Source: Embiotoca jacksoni (Eukaryota > Chordata > Actinopteri > Embiotocidae). From it: a DNA stretch of 64,000 nucleotides. The notes beneath the pieces are model-generated. The model had not been told where the DNA came from. It worked only from the letters and a program-made list of their open reading frames with translations, and searched no databases. Below are positions 34,910 through 49,066 of the stretch, piece by piece (positions within the stretch are counted from its first letter, which is position 1; each line of letters opens with the position of its first letter). Position numbers and translations under genes: made by a program. Where the stretch lies: positions 2,609,501 through 2,673,500 of the forward strand of contig JAKOON010000008.1 in the NCBI GenBank assembly GCA_022577435.1, read 5' to 3'.

Positions 34910-35800
34910 CTTCAAAACATTTTGAACATTAGTGTGATCTTTTTGAACTTTCCTTTGACAGTTCTTGAAAATCTTGAAAATACATTTGTGATTTTGAAGT
35001 GAACAAATCTGAAATGTTTTGAAGCAGCCATCTTTTGTACACTCTTTATTCTTTCAACCAGCTTCACATTGAGTGTTTTTTCCAACAGTTTCCAATAGAG
35101 CACTTGTTGGCTGCTTTTCCTTTACTGTGTTTCATCTTCGTGTTCTGTGAGTCAAATAGCTCTCACAGAGCCTGGAGGTGTGTTTCAGGTCATTTGTCCT
35201 GGAAAGTTTGTGTCTGTCATGACAGATAGAACCAAAAATCTCTAGTTTGGACTGATCAGACCTAAATACACATTTCCACAGTGCTAAAGTGCAATCCTTG
35301 TGTTTCTTGGCCCCAGCAGTTCTTCTCACTCAGTTATAGTTTCTTTGCAGTGGAGTGACCATGAAGGCCTCATTTACAGTCTCCTCCCAATATCTCGGCT
35401 TCCTTTTCTGGAGCATTTCACGTGAGAGTCAGTTTCATCCTGAAGTTTGACGTTTGCACTTCAGAAAAAATGTCCAGATCGACTGACCTTCATGTCTCAA
35501 AGTACTGATGAACGACTGTTTCTCTTTTCTTGGTTGCACGGTTCTTACCATAATATGGATTTCTACAATGGTTGAAGAGGGCTATTTACTGTATCCCAAC
35601 ACTACCTCGGGACAACACAACTGATCGTCTCAAACAACTTAATGAAGGGAAGACATTTCACCAATTCACTTAAAACTGTTCAGTGAAAAACATTCCGGGT
35701 TACGCTCTCCTGAAGTAAAGATAATTTGAGAAATCTAAAAGATGAAACATAGTTTGAAATGTTTACACTACTTTGTTTACTACATAAAACAACTTAAAAC
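34910..35800 (-). mobile_element. Tc1-like transposon relic, second family
   Basis: Read on the minus strand from 35551, the relic starts MVRTVQPRKEKQSF, then HEGQS as in the DNA-binding N-terminus of this fish Tc1 family. It continues at DNA level with GAGACTGTAAATGAGGCCTT and CATGGTCACTCCACTGC, then FRSDQSKLEIFGS (the family has WSDESKFEIFGS, with the first catalytic Asp). Next come NDLKHTSRLCESYL, where the catalytic Asp region reads RTND, and a C-terminal KEKQPTSA piece near 35110. Parts of both domains are deleted and the frame changes repeatedly. The outer ends are diffuse, so the boundaries are approximate. Confidence 0.85.
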
Positions 35801-36024
35801 CTGTTTAGTAGCTAACAGCCTTTTTCTTTACTGATGTTGCTGGCACATTATGCCACCTGTTGATCAGTGAAATAACATAAATATGGAACTGTGTTTTGCA
35901 TCACCTAAAACATGTATGTCCTTCTGCATGAAATGAACAGAACAGGAACCAACTTTTACAATAAATGGATAAATGCTTATACTGGTGGGGGGAAAAATGA
36001 TTCACTTTGTATGTCATTAAAAAA

Positions 36025-36180
36025 GTTGACACTTTTTGAATGGGAGTCTTTTGGAGCCATGGTATTTTTTTGGTGCCAGCCCCTACTGTCCCTCATTGGT
36101 ATTGCACTTTAGGAACTTATGCATTGGCTTCCCTTTTCAGACCACGAGTCTGTATTCATTTTTATATACAATCTATGCAT
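36025..36180 (-). repeat. CCATAGA repeat, copy 2
   Basis: On the minus strand it runs GCATAGATTGTATATAAA, GGGAAGCCAATGCATAAGTT, AATACCAATGAGGGACAG, and CTCCCATTCAAAAAGTG. The order matches 22403-22556 throughout, with a slightly longer spacer. Confidence 0.78.
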
Positions 36181-39100
36181 TTGCCATCTAATGTTGTTCA
36201 CAGCTAGTATGTAACAATAACATAAATGTCTGGCTGGGTTTCCATAAAATATGGTATAATCGTTCCAAGATAGCTGATTGTGAATCAAAAGGTAGTCTTG
36301 ACCAATTGTTGGTTCAGTCACTAATTTGGAATTATTCAAAGAAATGATTTGATCACCCAACTCAGCAACCTTGACCGCATAAAGTCAAATTAGGTCGTAT
36401 CAAGGAAATAGCATTGTATGGCTCGATGTAAGGATCGGATGTCAGAAGGAATCTGCCCAAAACTCTATAGATGTGGATAAAAAAAAAAAAATCATGTTCA
36501 GCACAGTAACGTTAATCACACGACTGAATCTCCACTTGAATGGCTTCTGACAGCAAATATGAAAAGTCTTTGAGTCACCCACCCAGAACTCAGAGTTAAA
36601 TCCCTTGAAGAAATCTCTGGAATAACTTAAAGAAAGATTGTAACAGATGCTCCTTATCCAACTTGAGTAAGCTTGCGAACATCTGCATTTTAAGGTCAGA
36701 GAAAATGCCCAAATTATCGTGCAGATATGGATATCCATTGGGCGTGGGAGCAGGAAAGCAGTGCTGACATTGTTTCAACAAGATATTGACTTGGGTCCTG
36801 AAAACTATAAATTAAATGAAAGAAGAAACGATTACTGTCATTATTTTTGTAGAGTTTTCATTAAAAAGAACATTATTTAGCAACATTACAGATTATGACA
36901 GTAATACTAAAGGATATAAAAAAGTTTTGTATGACCAGAAAAGTCTCTGTTGGCACACATTATTCCATACAATTATACGTTTCCAGATATTGTCATCCAG
37001 GCTGAGTTAAAACTGGAACAGATATATGAATGCCATTGTTTTCCTCTACATAGGCATTTGTATGGGCATGGAAATTGTAATGTTTTCTTCTAAGTGCTGC
37101 CAAAGTGGTTCTTATTATTCCATGAATAAATACAGCCAAACATAAATCTCTAACCTTCTCACTCTCTCTCTCCCTCTTGCATTCCTTAGTTGAGATGTCA
37201 GTGCTGTCTCCAAAGTGACTGAGGAGAGGCAATATGTGGTGTGACAGCCAGCCTGGGTCAGAGCCCCCCATTTCAGCAAATGGGCATGACTTATTTGCAG
37301 GGTTGGGGGCTGTGGAGTGCGGGGCAACGGCGATATTGACAGAATCATTTGCATGTCTGCCAAGTTGCAGGAAGGAGAGTGGCTGAAGGGGAGCTACCAG
37401 GGAATAGATGGGATGTGATGGCTTCTAAAACCCTCTCTACCCCCACCGCACAGCCTGAACGGTCAGAGGTGGTGTGCAAAATAATCATCCGTTGACTGCA
37501 AGATCGACTGAGAGCAAGTGACTTCTTAGATGAGCACTGATGTGATGCTTCTGTCAGTCGAAGCGGAACAACTTTTTCCCCCTTGTTAGCTCATTTACCA
37601 GTTCTTGTGGAATATACTTGCAGCCCTCTTCAATCAGAAAACAATCAATTTTACCTTTTTGTCAATTTATTTTTGATTTCAGTTTGTATTACCACACACA
37701 GGCCTTAAACCGGTTTGCCAATAAAAAAATAACAAAGGAAATGTCGCATGCATGTAGCATACATAATATGTTTTTAAGACTATAAGAGCTCAAGGTGTTT
37801 GGCAGACAAAAAAAATTGAGTTTTTATTGGTGGCATAAAGGCGCTGCCATAAATTGGAAACTGCAGTTTGGTTTATTACCTGCAAGACTTTGGTCAGATC
37901 AGCATGACTGTACATCAATTTTTTTTACTTTTTTCTCTTTGTTGCTACCCCAAGGCTGATCAAATCCAAGGCTGTGACTCCTTTAACACTGCTTCAGCAA
38001 ATCTAACTTCTTTTTATTATATGTTGCTGTAATTTTTGTGCCCTGCTGCACAGAATCTTTTGTGTTAACCTCTTTACTATCATAACTGGCTTGTGCATTT
38101 TCACCCACAGTTTAATGGTCATTTTTAAATTTGAATCTATTTTAAATTCCAAAACCTTCCAGAACTGCTACATGTGCATCATTTAACTATCAGGTTTAGG
38201 GTTAAATTGAATAACATTTTTATTTGTTTTTACTTTTTTTCTGCTTTATCTTATAAACACAGTAACTCGGGCATAATATATGCAAAACCTGATAACTCGT
38301 GATGTGATGTCAGGAATGTCTGGCGGTTTTCTCTGTCTTCAAGCGCCCTCATAAATGTGCAGTAGGTTTTAGGTTAGGTCACTGTGGAGCAAAGTCTAGT
38401 GCTCCTTGGTCTTCAAGTAGTTATTGAAAAGCTTTCAGGTGTGTTTAAGCCTGATTGAAAATGCGTGGCACGGCTATATTTCTAACAGGTGAACAATGGC
38501 TGCAAGTTGATGAGAGGAAACAACTCAAGCAAATCTGAACTTTTTTTCCAAAACAAAAGTTGACGAGTCCAGTGCCACAAATGTGCTTTAATTATTTATT
38601 TATTTATTTAATGTGCTTAAATTTAATCAAAATTTGAGTTATAGGAATAGGTGTAGTGCACCGCAACGATGCCCGCCAGTTCACATTTCTCGAAGTGAGG
38701 AAATAAAATGTTCACAGTTCTCTTGATCCAGTTAAAATTCATTCACATTTTTTAAAGTTCGTGAAGATCCAATAATCTATCAAGCGCATATCACACAAGG
38801 GAGTCAATAAAAGCAAATGCAATAGTCAAAGTTGTTACATTGACAACTAACTAACGAGTTAAGACAGTTTACAATCGGGCAACATGGCAGCCCCCAGAAA
38901 ATGTGCTCTATTTCTGCTGTCACAATACAGAAAGGTTACAAACAACCTCGTCAATATTATTGATTGTTATGCTCTACATTTCTACACGTTTTGATGTCAT
39001 GTTGTTTAACACAGGTAACCAATTCCAGGCGATTTAGATATTATTTTAGAAGCAAGTGCATTTCTTCTTTTCACTTCAAACACTGTCATGTCAAGTGATG

Positions 39101-42100
39101 TCAAACCTTCTCAGAACTTTCAGAAATGTCCACTTTTCTAGAAGAATATTCCCAGTTCGACAGGCATAAAGGTGTATTTACCCACTTGGAGGTACTGTTC
39201 CACTTTCAAGTTGCACATCAACGCACCAAAAATATAAGGAAAGGAAAACATCGAGGGACAGTGAAATCAGTATGGGACAGATGATCACAGATTTGGGAAA
39301 CTCAAAAGGTCAGAAAGAGAATTAAAAAAACAAAAACAGGAATGATTTCAAAATACAACAGGAGGCACGAGGGGCGGACTATTGATTAGGGATAGGCAGG
39401 AAAAACAAAATCACAACAGATTGCTATAATTTGTACTTAAGAAGTGATAAATCTATATTTGAACTGCAATGCACCAGGATGGAGAGATGTAAGAGTACAA
39501 CAAAGATAAGAACTCGCAGAGGTAAGAATAATATTGACTGGGTGACTCATGCTACATTGTCATATTGGCTTTAAACCGCAGGCACTTGATTGCTGATGAA
39601 AAGAGTCAGTGTAAATACTTTGGGCACACTGAGTACAGGAGACAGAAGACGCCTCTTCAAGAGCTCTGTGAACACATGGAGAGAACAAACCTTGTCCAGC
39701 TGAAAGGTCAAGTGCCACAGAGGATGCAGGACGGAAACTGTTTTCACCATTAACACCTCAGTGTGTTTTGCCTCTTTACACTCCACAGGACACAAAGCCA
39801 AAGCCTACGCAGACTTTTAATGGTTAATCAATATAGTCAAGGGTCCCCGGACTATGTGTCTCCATATTTGGGGGCTGAACCAAAATAATAAGCCATCATC
39901 TATCTGCACAGGCTGACATGTAAAAGTCAATACTTTTGCACTTGGGTAACAGATTGATGGCAGCTGACTAGCAGGTAGGTGGTGGGCTTTTTGGGACATA
40001 CAGGAAAAGACAAAAGAGAAAGAGAAAGGGAGAAAGAGATGTTAAGATGGCCTTACAAAGAGCTCTGAGTCTCAACATCTGGAGTGTGATATGTGGCAGA
40101 AAGATCATATCATGCCATAAAAAAACAAAGTGGTCCCTTCTGCTCCGGTTCCTGCGCCATCTTCTCTCTTTTTTTCCTATAATACTGCAGGTTTATCCTC
40201 CTTATCTCTCACCTTTCTATATTTATCTGTATCTTCTTTAATGGAGGTCACCTGCTTTTCCACGGTGGAGCATCTTTTAAAGGGATAGCTACAGCTTGCT
40301 GTGTCTATTGGCTTAAGGTCTTAAGCTTACAGTCCCTTCTTATTTTTTTGTGCAGAAATAAAAACCGAGTCTTCAGCTCTCGAGTCCTTTTTCAAGGGAA
40401 GATAGAAGTGTTTTGGGAATGTTGATGGAAACAGCAGAACAAATTGTTAGCCTGCATTTCTAGCTTCTATTGTGTGAAATGAGCTTATCTTTGCCCTGTA
40501 CATCAAAAATGTCATACATCCTTTTAGCTTTGGCAACATAAATTTCCATTAAAGACATTTGTTTCTTCAAAATATTCAGCGTTTGGGAGGAAGTTTATGT
40601 TGTGCTGAGGATCTCAGGATTGCCCTCACCACTGTGAGCCAAACTATGTTTGGAGACAGATCAAGACAGTCGACCATTATTGCTCTCACAGGCTCAAACA
40701 GGCAATGACTGAAGTCTGACATGTGTGATTGTGGTAAATCACCTGAGTGAGGCATGTAATCCTATCTTAAGTGAAAATGTAAAGACTAAGGATCTGTTTT
40801 ATGATGATCAAACATTGTTCGTATGGATACTGTTTTACTGTCTTCACCCTTAATACGTATTGTTTATTATATCATATTATTACTATTATTGTTATTTACC
40901 TGCTCTAAGCACCTCATGTCGGCTTGAGATTGTTTTGATAGAAACATAAATAGGCCCATACTGTTTTTCCATCTTCCATTTTGCTGTCTGAAATTAATAA
41001 CATTCAAGTAAAATAAACGGGACTGCATGTGACTATTTTATTCCATGTAGTGATATATCTTTATAAGAAAAACACTATTTGAGTTGTTTCAGTCATTAAT
41101 TGACAAAATATTCCACGTGTACCTCAAGCTCCCAGTAATCTTCTCATCCGGCCCTCTTGCTATTGAAATGGAATAGCCCTGCAGCATAGGACTGTAATTT
41201 GAGCAAAGTGTAATAATGTTGAGTGACAGTTGTTTAAAGGGCCCCAGACTCCCCACAGTTCCCAAAAGCCACCTTTACACTATGCTATTTGGGTCTATGT
41301 AACTTGATTACCTGAAAATGTATCAGACATTTGTACCACAGAAGTGATAAGAAGTGTTGATCTGACTTTTAAGACCTAAAACATTTTAGTTTATATTGAT
41401 CTTATTTGTGAAAGAAGTGTATTTTATCAAAGCACTTCTATTTTTCTGTTTTTTAATTAGCACCTAAGGCAAAGCAGTTATTCTATCAAAGTACTGTCAA
41501 GCAGCAGCCAAAATTAACTTCATTATTGACTGTTCAGTGTTTAAAATGTCAGAAAATACTGAAATACAATATGTTAAATTATTAAGTATTGTAAAAAAAA
41601 AAAACTATTAAACAAACACATATTTACATTTGAGAAGCTGCTACCAGTGAGTTTTGACTATTTCTTTCTAACTTGTAACCAACTTATCGATAAATCAACA
41701 GAACAGATCATGTCATTTTTAGAGTACTATGTTGTACACTAGAGTACTGGCAGTCTTCTTGGTGCCTGAGTGAAGAATGAAATGTGGTCAAAAGGGGTCC
41801 AACAACAAATTTCTACCCTGGGGCCTGTCTGGAGTTTAATCTGGCCATGTGTGTGTTCAGTATAGAGCTACATCTATTGAGTACTATACCTTTCCACATT
41901 AAATTAACTTTAACACCACATTTGACCTGATGTGGGACATGTTTGCCTGTTTTTTTTTCTCCTTTAGGACCGATTCAGACACTGAATATGAATGCTTTTA
42001 GAAAATTTGTATTTTATTTTATTTGATTATATTTGATTTGATTTGATTTTATTATGACTTGAATGCTGACGAGAATACTGTCTACAAATCTTAAAAAAGG

Positions 42101-42387
42101 TAAATTTGGTAAAACAAACAAATAAATGGTTTCGTTAGTTTAGTACCACCGTGGATTTGCACCAATCAAATAATACGTATTGACAGCAGAGAAACATTCA
42201 ATAAAACCTGCATTTCTTCGTTTTGCTTTTTTGACAATTTTGACAAATTAAGTACACAAGTCAAAAGAACCACCAGCAATACACTATACTGCTGCATATT
42301 CTTCATGTTGATGCGTTTCATATCAATTGACTCCAGAAATATTGCACCCCCGCTGTAATATTTAGAGCAGAAAACACACCTCCTTAT
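36181..42387. other. No gene seen in 6.2 kb
   Basis: Long AT-rich stretch. Short minus-strand frames at 36442-36781 have no recognisable domain. A run of 13 A lies near 36478-36490. The sequence at about 38345-38450 (TTAGGTTAGGTCACTGTGGA, then TTTCAGGTGTGTTTA) faintly resembles the antisense of a Tc1 transposase of the 35 kb family, too weak to call. (ATTT)n is at 38591-38610, an A12 run at about 41592-41603, and a (TTTGA)-type tract at 42022-42052. Confidence 0.5.
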
Positions 42388-42642
42388 TTGTTTGTAGCGC
42401 TGTTCAAGGGTCGGCAAACACCACAGAGGCTTCATTACGAGCGGCAGATATTGTTCGCATCTTGTTTCGACCAGCTACCGTTTAGATTGCTGGCTCTTCT
42501 AAGACGCTACTATTTGATCTTTCCCAAGAGAGCGCTTTATCTCGCCGCCTTGATATATATCTGGACACTTGCCATCTCATTGTCTACCGGCGTGATTCTG
42601 AGACAATATGGATCACATGCTCCTACTGTGAAGAGCCTCTGA
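42388..42642 (+). other. CpG-dense 84-codon open frame
   Basis: The plus-strand frame encodes a basic, hydrophobic product (residues 15-70 include RQILFASCFDQLPFRLLALL and a segment that could span a membrane). I know no homologue. The stretch 42420-42600 holds roughly ten CpG in a CpG-poor neighbourhood. It could be a young insertion, a conserved element, or a lone exon; no splice signals convince me. Confidence 0.2.
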
Positions 42643-43082
42643 AGACATGTTCAAAGGCCACGATTGTTGTTAAAAGGCCCAAATAATGGACTCGTTTGAC
42701 TAAAGACTTTTAATGCCCACTTATCCTTGAAAATGAGAAATAGGCTAAGGATTATACTCACTGCACTTAAAGAATTGCATGTTGAGGCCTTTTTTAATGT
42801 GCTATCTTCTTCCCTTTTTTGTACCCTTTTTCTTCTCACAGCTGTATGAGGGTAGCAGGGGATTTGAGGCGTGTTGTCCTCCTTTTCAACAAACGATGCA
42901 GCTGCATGAACAAAGGATGAAACCGAAATTATCAATGCAAAGTAACACGAGACAATGGTGCTTGCATATCACACAGAACACAATTGCAGCACATGTGCAC
43001 CCACATAAATACTATGTCCATGTCTGTGCATGCACTCACAAAGGAATGCACTCAATGAGATACACACCAACACACCATCACA

Positions 43083-43084
<2 letters not shown>
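42643..43084. other. No gene seen
   Basis: Unique sequence up to a (CA) array. Frames crossing the array are artefacts. Confidence 0.5.

Positions 43085-43127
<43 letters not shown>
43085..43127. repeat. (CA)21 microsatellite
   Basis: About 43 bases of uninterrupted CA. A further, shorter CA tract lies at 43583-43617 with one interruption. Confidence 0.96.
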
Positions 43128-43133
<6 letters not shown>

Positions 43134-44020
43134 GCAAACTGACTTTCTTACCAAAGCCATTGTTTCTCATTCAACCCAAGTTGTCCAATCAATAAGACCA
43201 CGCACAACTCTTTGCAGCACATTATTAGGATTGAAAGACGCTACTATCAGCTTTTGTATGCTTCAACTGATACGTCTCTCACTTCAAAGTCCAAACAAAG
43301 AGTCTTGATCGTGTCCAGGAGCCTGGGCTCGCTCTCTCTCTGGAGCAAAGAAACCAAGGCGGTACACTGCCATCTTGTGAGAGAAAGAAAAGAAAGGCAG
43401 ACTAACAAGCAGCAGTGGGAGGCAAATAATAGATGTGCCAGTGTAATGACCATTGCAAATAGCTGGTGGTGAACAGTTGAACATTTTTGTCTTTTAGCTT
43501 TTATAGCATTCTTACTGTCACTACTGAGTAACTCAAATGGAGCCCCATTTACTGGCACTGTGTAATCACCTGAGCATGCAATCACACACACACACACACA
43601 CAGGACGCACACACACATGAAAAGATTCATTCACTTCTGCACACTGAAATGCTCACAGGTGAGTCAGAAATGTATTATCCGTGTGCTTCTCACCAGAATA
43701 GAGGGTTTAAGCCGGGATGAAAGGCCCACTCTGAACTCTTTCGATGTGCATTAGCATGCTAATAGCTCTCTCCTTTTGTTACCCGTCTCATCTGCGAGAA
43801 TGTCAAGGCTAATCTGTGGGATTCCTAATGACTGCAATGGGGTGATAAACACTGTGCATCATGTTTTCCCTAAAGTCTGTGGAGGTGGCAAAAGAGCCTG
43901 TGCTTTGGAGGATAAATGCTTATCAGATTTCTGACCGGCCCAGACGCCACAAAGAGAGAGGAGAATTTTTCACTTTGTCCTTTTGTGGATTTCTTTTTTT
44001 CCTCCCTTTGTTTTGTTTTT

Positions 44021-44023
<3 letters not shown>

Positions 44024-44056
<33 letters not shown>
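44024..44056. repeat. (CT)16 microsatellite in a pyrimidine tract
   Basis: Uninterrupted CT within a longer T/C-rich region (about 43990-44056). Frames here encode Ser-Leu or Arg-Glu repeats only. Confidence 0.96.
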
Positions 44057-44059
<3 letters not shown>

Positions 44060-47000
44060 CTGTGCACACTCCCTACCTCCCCAGTGCTTGATGGTATCGT
44101 TTCTATCATTCTCACTATTTTCTCTTAAATATTTACTTTTTTCAGTTGTTTATTCCTCTTCTGTCCGTTTTTTATTAAAAGAACATGTCTCACCTTAGTT
44201 GATATTTGCAAATCACCTCAGGATTAAATCAAGCTGGTATTAAAGGGTTTCATTTGTTGCATATTATTTGTATTGGTGTGCAGTGATGCAGCACACACAC
44301 GACACACAACTTAACAAAATGGACTGAATGGATCTTTTGACATGTTTCCTGAGCATGTGAATGCATGTCTTTGATTCCAATGGATGGTGCTGACTATTTG
44401 TAATTACAAAATATATACAAAGTAGGCATTTTCCAAATCCCTGAATAGTGAGCTTTTGGAAAACAGTGTCCTGATGGATAAATCGTAAAACACTGACCTT
44501 GCATTTTAGTCGAGATAAGGTTTTGTAAAATGATGACGTAGGCTTGACTTTACAGCCAGTGCATAAACAGTACATATAGGGGTGACTGTCAGCTTTCTCT
44601 AATAACTGTCATGTAGCCGATATGAGAAACATTGTCTGCAATCAGTGAAAAGCATTGGACATTAAGATTTCTTCTGGAACACAGACTTTTTGGCCATTGT
44701 TTACCATCACCAAGTCCCCAACCAGCCTTTTACAATATGCATGTTCATGACAAAGACTTCAAACAGGGAGAGTAATAACAGAGTGGAAGGACGAGAGGAG
44801 TAAAGCATTCTCATATTTAAAGTAATTCCAGCCAAGACTAAACCAAAGTAGCCTCTAAAAGACTTCAATAGGTCTATCTGAACATTTCAGGCATTTGAGA
44901 CAGACACAGTGTCCTCTATTATTTAGAAAGGAATAATGCCATGTTTCCAAAGTAATGCTGGGTAGAGGGGAGAAATCTGATTTGTGTGGCTTCTACAGTG
45001 TGATTACTTGTGTAACCTGGTTTTCTCTGAGTAACCTGGTTATCTGACTGAGGTCATTAGCTGCAGTAAAGGTTTTCTATGCAGTTTCTGACCTCTATTA
45101 GCGCTATGGAGGAGTATTTCTATGAATTGTTCCCCATTTATGTTTTTCTTGGATGTTGAAATGTAATGTATGCAATATTTACTACTCCAGGAAATCGGCT
45201 GGCTGAGATATAGTCCGCTTTATTGCTTTCTAGAGATCGTTTCTCAAACTGAATAAATGCAGCACATAGAAACACAAGTAAGACATCCACTGAAAAAAGA
45301 GATCGATGGACTCAAGTATTTTTTAAGATTTTAGCACTGTGTCGTGTTAAAACTAAACCGGTCAAGCTAGCTGTCGCTATGATTTTAACTGCACGACTCT
45401 CCGTGGTGTTACGGTACGGGTGCTCAGATCAATAAAAAAGTACCAAAGGAGACCCAATTACGCCAAATGGATCACAAGAGGCCTATAAAAACAACATTAT
45501 ATTACATACTGTATGAAATTCAATTCCAATTATATATTCCCATTGAGAAGACAGGGTGAAATGTCTAGTCATGAGCAGGATGTGCTGTTATGCTGATTTG
45601 AGCACATTCCAAATGTACATTTGACCAATCAGATCTCTGTGTCAGAACTACTTGTTGTATAATAATCTACATTTGGCAGTAATGCACAAAGAAATGCAGT
45701 GAAGGTAAAGGTCAGAAAGATGGCAGAAGGAAGGTGTAGGTTTCAATCCTTTGGGGAAAATAAAGATAATTCATTGTGATGAAGGAAAGACATTTGTTTG
45801 ATGTCAAGGACGTGCACAAGTTCCTTTTTCCGATTGATACTGGATGTACACATGACTTTTGTTTATTTTCAAGAAAACTCCACCAGTCACCATTATTAAT
45901 GTTGCAGCAGAGCACCAGCCTCTCAGACCAAAACAAATGCTTCACCGGCCACACTTTCAGCCTCTCCTGGTCTTCTCAGAGAGGTGTTGTGAAGCACTGT
46001 TAAAGTGGACCCTAAATGCACAAGGAGAAGGCAAGCAGAATAAATGTACCCTTTTGTGAACAATGTCAAGTGATGAGGTAAGTCCACAAGGCAAGCGAGA
46101 GGATGTTAATCTCGGCTATTGTTGCGCTGATGGAAAGTTGGTTTTGATAGATTTTATAGTTGAGAGTCAGTGGACAGAAACCTATCATTTAGTAATAATT
46201 TTATTGTGAAACATTTGCAGGAATGTGTTGTGCCTGAAATTGGACAATCACACTTTTGATGAGTAATCCAGAGCAACTGTTGAAAATAGCATTATTCTCT
46301 TGTTGACTTTATTAAATAAATGCAATTAAAATATCTCAGCTAAAGTATTGAGTACTGAATGTGAATTCCCTTCCACAGTGGTTATACCACTTTAGGAAGG
46401 AGCCACAACTTAACTTGTGTGTGTGCGTTATAGTTATTCCAATGGTAACAGTATTAATGTGCTCAGCTTGGTAAAGAGCTCAAACTTATTTCTTTGATCT
46501 GCTGAGTGACATAAATCCATGAAAAGTAGGACTAGTTTAGTGCTAGTTGTCCCGCTCACCCGAGCTCGCTAAAGTATTAATTAAAATGTGTTTTTTGGAA
46601 GCTAAAGTTTGGTTTCAATTGAATATTTTGGACATCGTTAGCAAACAGCTTTAACTAACGTTACAGAACATTTCTTCTGAGTGTTTTTAATGCCAATATG
46701 AAAAACGGCCTTGATGTGGTCATTACTAGATTGCAATTTTTCAATTTTGTTACAAATTTGAAACCCCCTTGAAACACTGGTTTCTTCAAAATCAGTAGTC
46801 TGAGGCTATTTTTTTTTTTTATTTATCCTTGAAAAAAAATCATCAGTATAAAACAAAAAAAGACATCAGTAACAGATTCATAATTATAACAGCAAAATGA
46901 ACAATAAGTCTCCTCCAGCATAATATTATCTTTTTCCGCCAATAAGACCATGTAAATCAGAGCGTTAGTAACAGCCTTGTAACAAGGAGTCAGTGATACA

Positions 47001-49063
47001 GATGATGTTGAACATGTTCTCAAAATTCTCAGGTGCAGCTCGACCAAATGTGATGCAACAGAAGTGAAGCACAGCAATACTACATCTATTTTAATCATCG
47101 CAGTACAAAATAGCCCCTTCAGTGAATGTAATGCCCGACATCTTTTACAAATTAGCGTCAGGCTGTGTTTTAATATAAGATGCAGCCTGGTGCAAGTAGA
47201 GGGAACATTTGAATGAGAACTTTCGGTACTTTTGAACTTTATTGTGTGATGATCCACGTGAGCGAATGAATGAATGAATGAATGAAAAGTTGTCGTCAAA
47301 GTGGATTCATTTTTTAGAATGAGAGAATATCTGTACCAATCAGTCTGGACAACAGACGGGACAACTGAAGCAGGACCTGGAGGGAGTCCAGGATATTAAT
47401 CGGTTTAAATAACGCATGCATGTCCCACAGACTTCAGTGCGCCAGATTTTGTGTTGTTTATTTTGCCAGATGACCTTGTCATCTTTAAAGCTTAATCTGA
47501 TTAATGTCTCAGTGCAGGAATCACTGCACTGAAATTTTTTTTAAATGCTACCTGGGGGTACAGGTAACATATATGAGATGCAATCCAATCATTTTTCCTT
47601 GTTCTCTTGTAGACATCAGGAACAGGAAAATATTTAATGGAAACAACTAAATTGTTAGATTGGGTGAGGATGGAAATGGAACAATATAAAAGTATAGACT
47701 GTGTTTGTTGCTGCTCATGAGATGCTGGCTGTGATGCACAGACTGAAAGAGGAGAAAAGGGAAGTCAGGCCTGATCATTACAAAAGACACCTGTGACTGT
47801 CAGTGTGTTGATAATTTCCACAAGTTATTTGTGCTCAGTTCCTTAATGAATCAAACAGTTTCTCTTTCACATCATGAAGTTCAAAAAGGAAGATCAGTTC
47901 CTTCATGTTCTACTTTCCCACGCTGTCAAGTCAGTTTATTAGCCCATTTAAACACACACAGCAAAACGTTGACCAAAGTGCTGCACAACTTCAGACAGAT
48001 TCAAATATATCATGCAGAATTTTAAAAAAAAATGAGGCCATTAAAGAATCATAAATCAAACAAACCCCTATGTTCACTATTTTGATCTCACCAAACTGGG
48101 ATTTTTCCACCCTTGTTCCTCAAACCAGTCAGTCCCTGGTTGTTGTATTGTGTAACCTCCCTCCCTCCCCCTTCCCTCCCTTCCATGACCTGCAGGATAT
48201 CCAGGAAAATGTAAATGAAAGCCTTTATCAACCGCTTCCTGGCTCTACTCCAGCGCCGGCATCGTCGACACTCAGGGGCATCCTGTCCTCCCTCCAATCT
48301 GAGATACCTCATTCAGTTCGAGGTGATCTCTCCTTATTGGAATAGCATCACATGACTGTCACCCAACAGCAGCAAGTGAGGACAATTGTGGATTTCTGAT
48401 GAGGTCTATAATTGCCATGTTGGGGGGAAAGCTGTCTTTGCGGTAATGTCAGATTCTTTAAGTTTCACTTTTCTTTTAACTGAAACCAACAAACAATATC
48501 ACTTGAATTTTTCACACATGTCGGTTTTAATGGCTCCTTGCAGGGCTTAGTCCGACCTGACAGAGGCTCCTTTAAAAATGTAATCCAGATCAGCCATCAA
48601 ATTAATTCAATGTGTTTGTTTCACAAATGAATGATTGATATATGGATTGACATGTGACTGCTGTTTGCCGTCCCTCCCTGTGCTTGCCCTTGCCCAAGGT
48701 CTGTTGGTATATCAGACTGCAGTAGCCATCAAGTTAATGTCCCTCTATCAACACCTTATTATCAGACGCACTCCCCGCTCCCTGCAGCAGATGAGAACTG
48801 TTCCAGTTGTGCCTAATGCTTGGTAGTGGAGGCAATCTACATGGCCAGACAGGCTTAACAGGGACAGGTAGCATTTAACACCGGGCCCACACAAACATCA
48901 CATTCTTGCTCTTAATGGCTACAGTATGCCGCCGCATTAAACGAGCCAAAGAGCGGAGATTGGACCAAAAATTAAAACCCTTTCAACCCCAGCAGATGGA
49001 GCTGGGGAGAAAATGAGACGGAGAGGGGGCTGCTGGGAAAGCGACAAACACCAAGCATTGGCA

Positions 49064-49066
<3 letters not shown>
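44057..49066. other. No gene seen in 5 kb; possible regulatory block at 48.5-49.0 kb
   Basis: AT-rich and unique to about 48 kb. (GAAT)n lies at 47264-47287, the kind of short tail seen at LINE 3' ends, with nothing identifiable before it. From about 48540 to 48960 the sequence becomes balanced and repeat-free with homeodomain-like TAATT and ATTA words, which would suit a conserved non-coding element. The 158-codon minus-strand frame at 46823-47299 shows no domain. Confidence 0.45.

Noticed and set aside
38340..38500. Possible fourth Tc1 relic (antisense)
   Set aside because: Word similarity to the 35 kb family is suggestive but short and interrupted; no protein motif can be read.
46823..47299. 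158-codon minus-strand frame
   Set aside because: No motif, Cys- and Ser-rich composition typical of chance frames, and it starts within a (GAAT) simple repeat.
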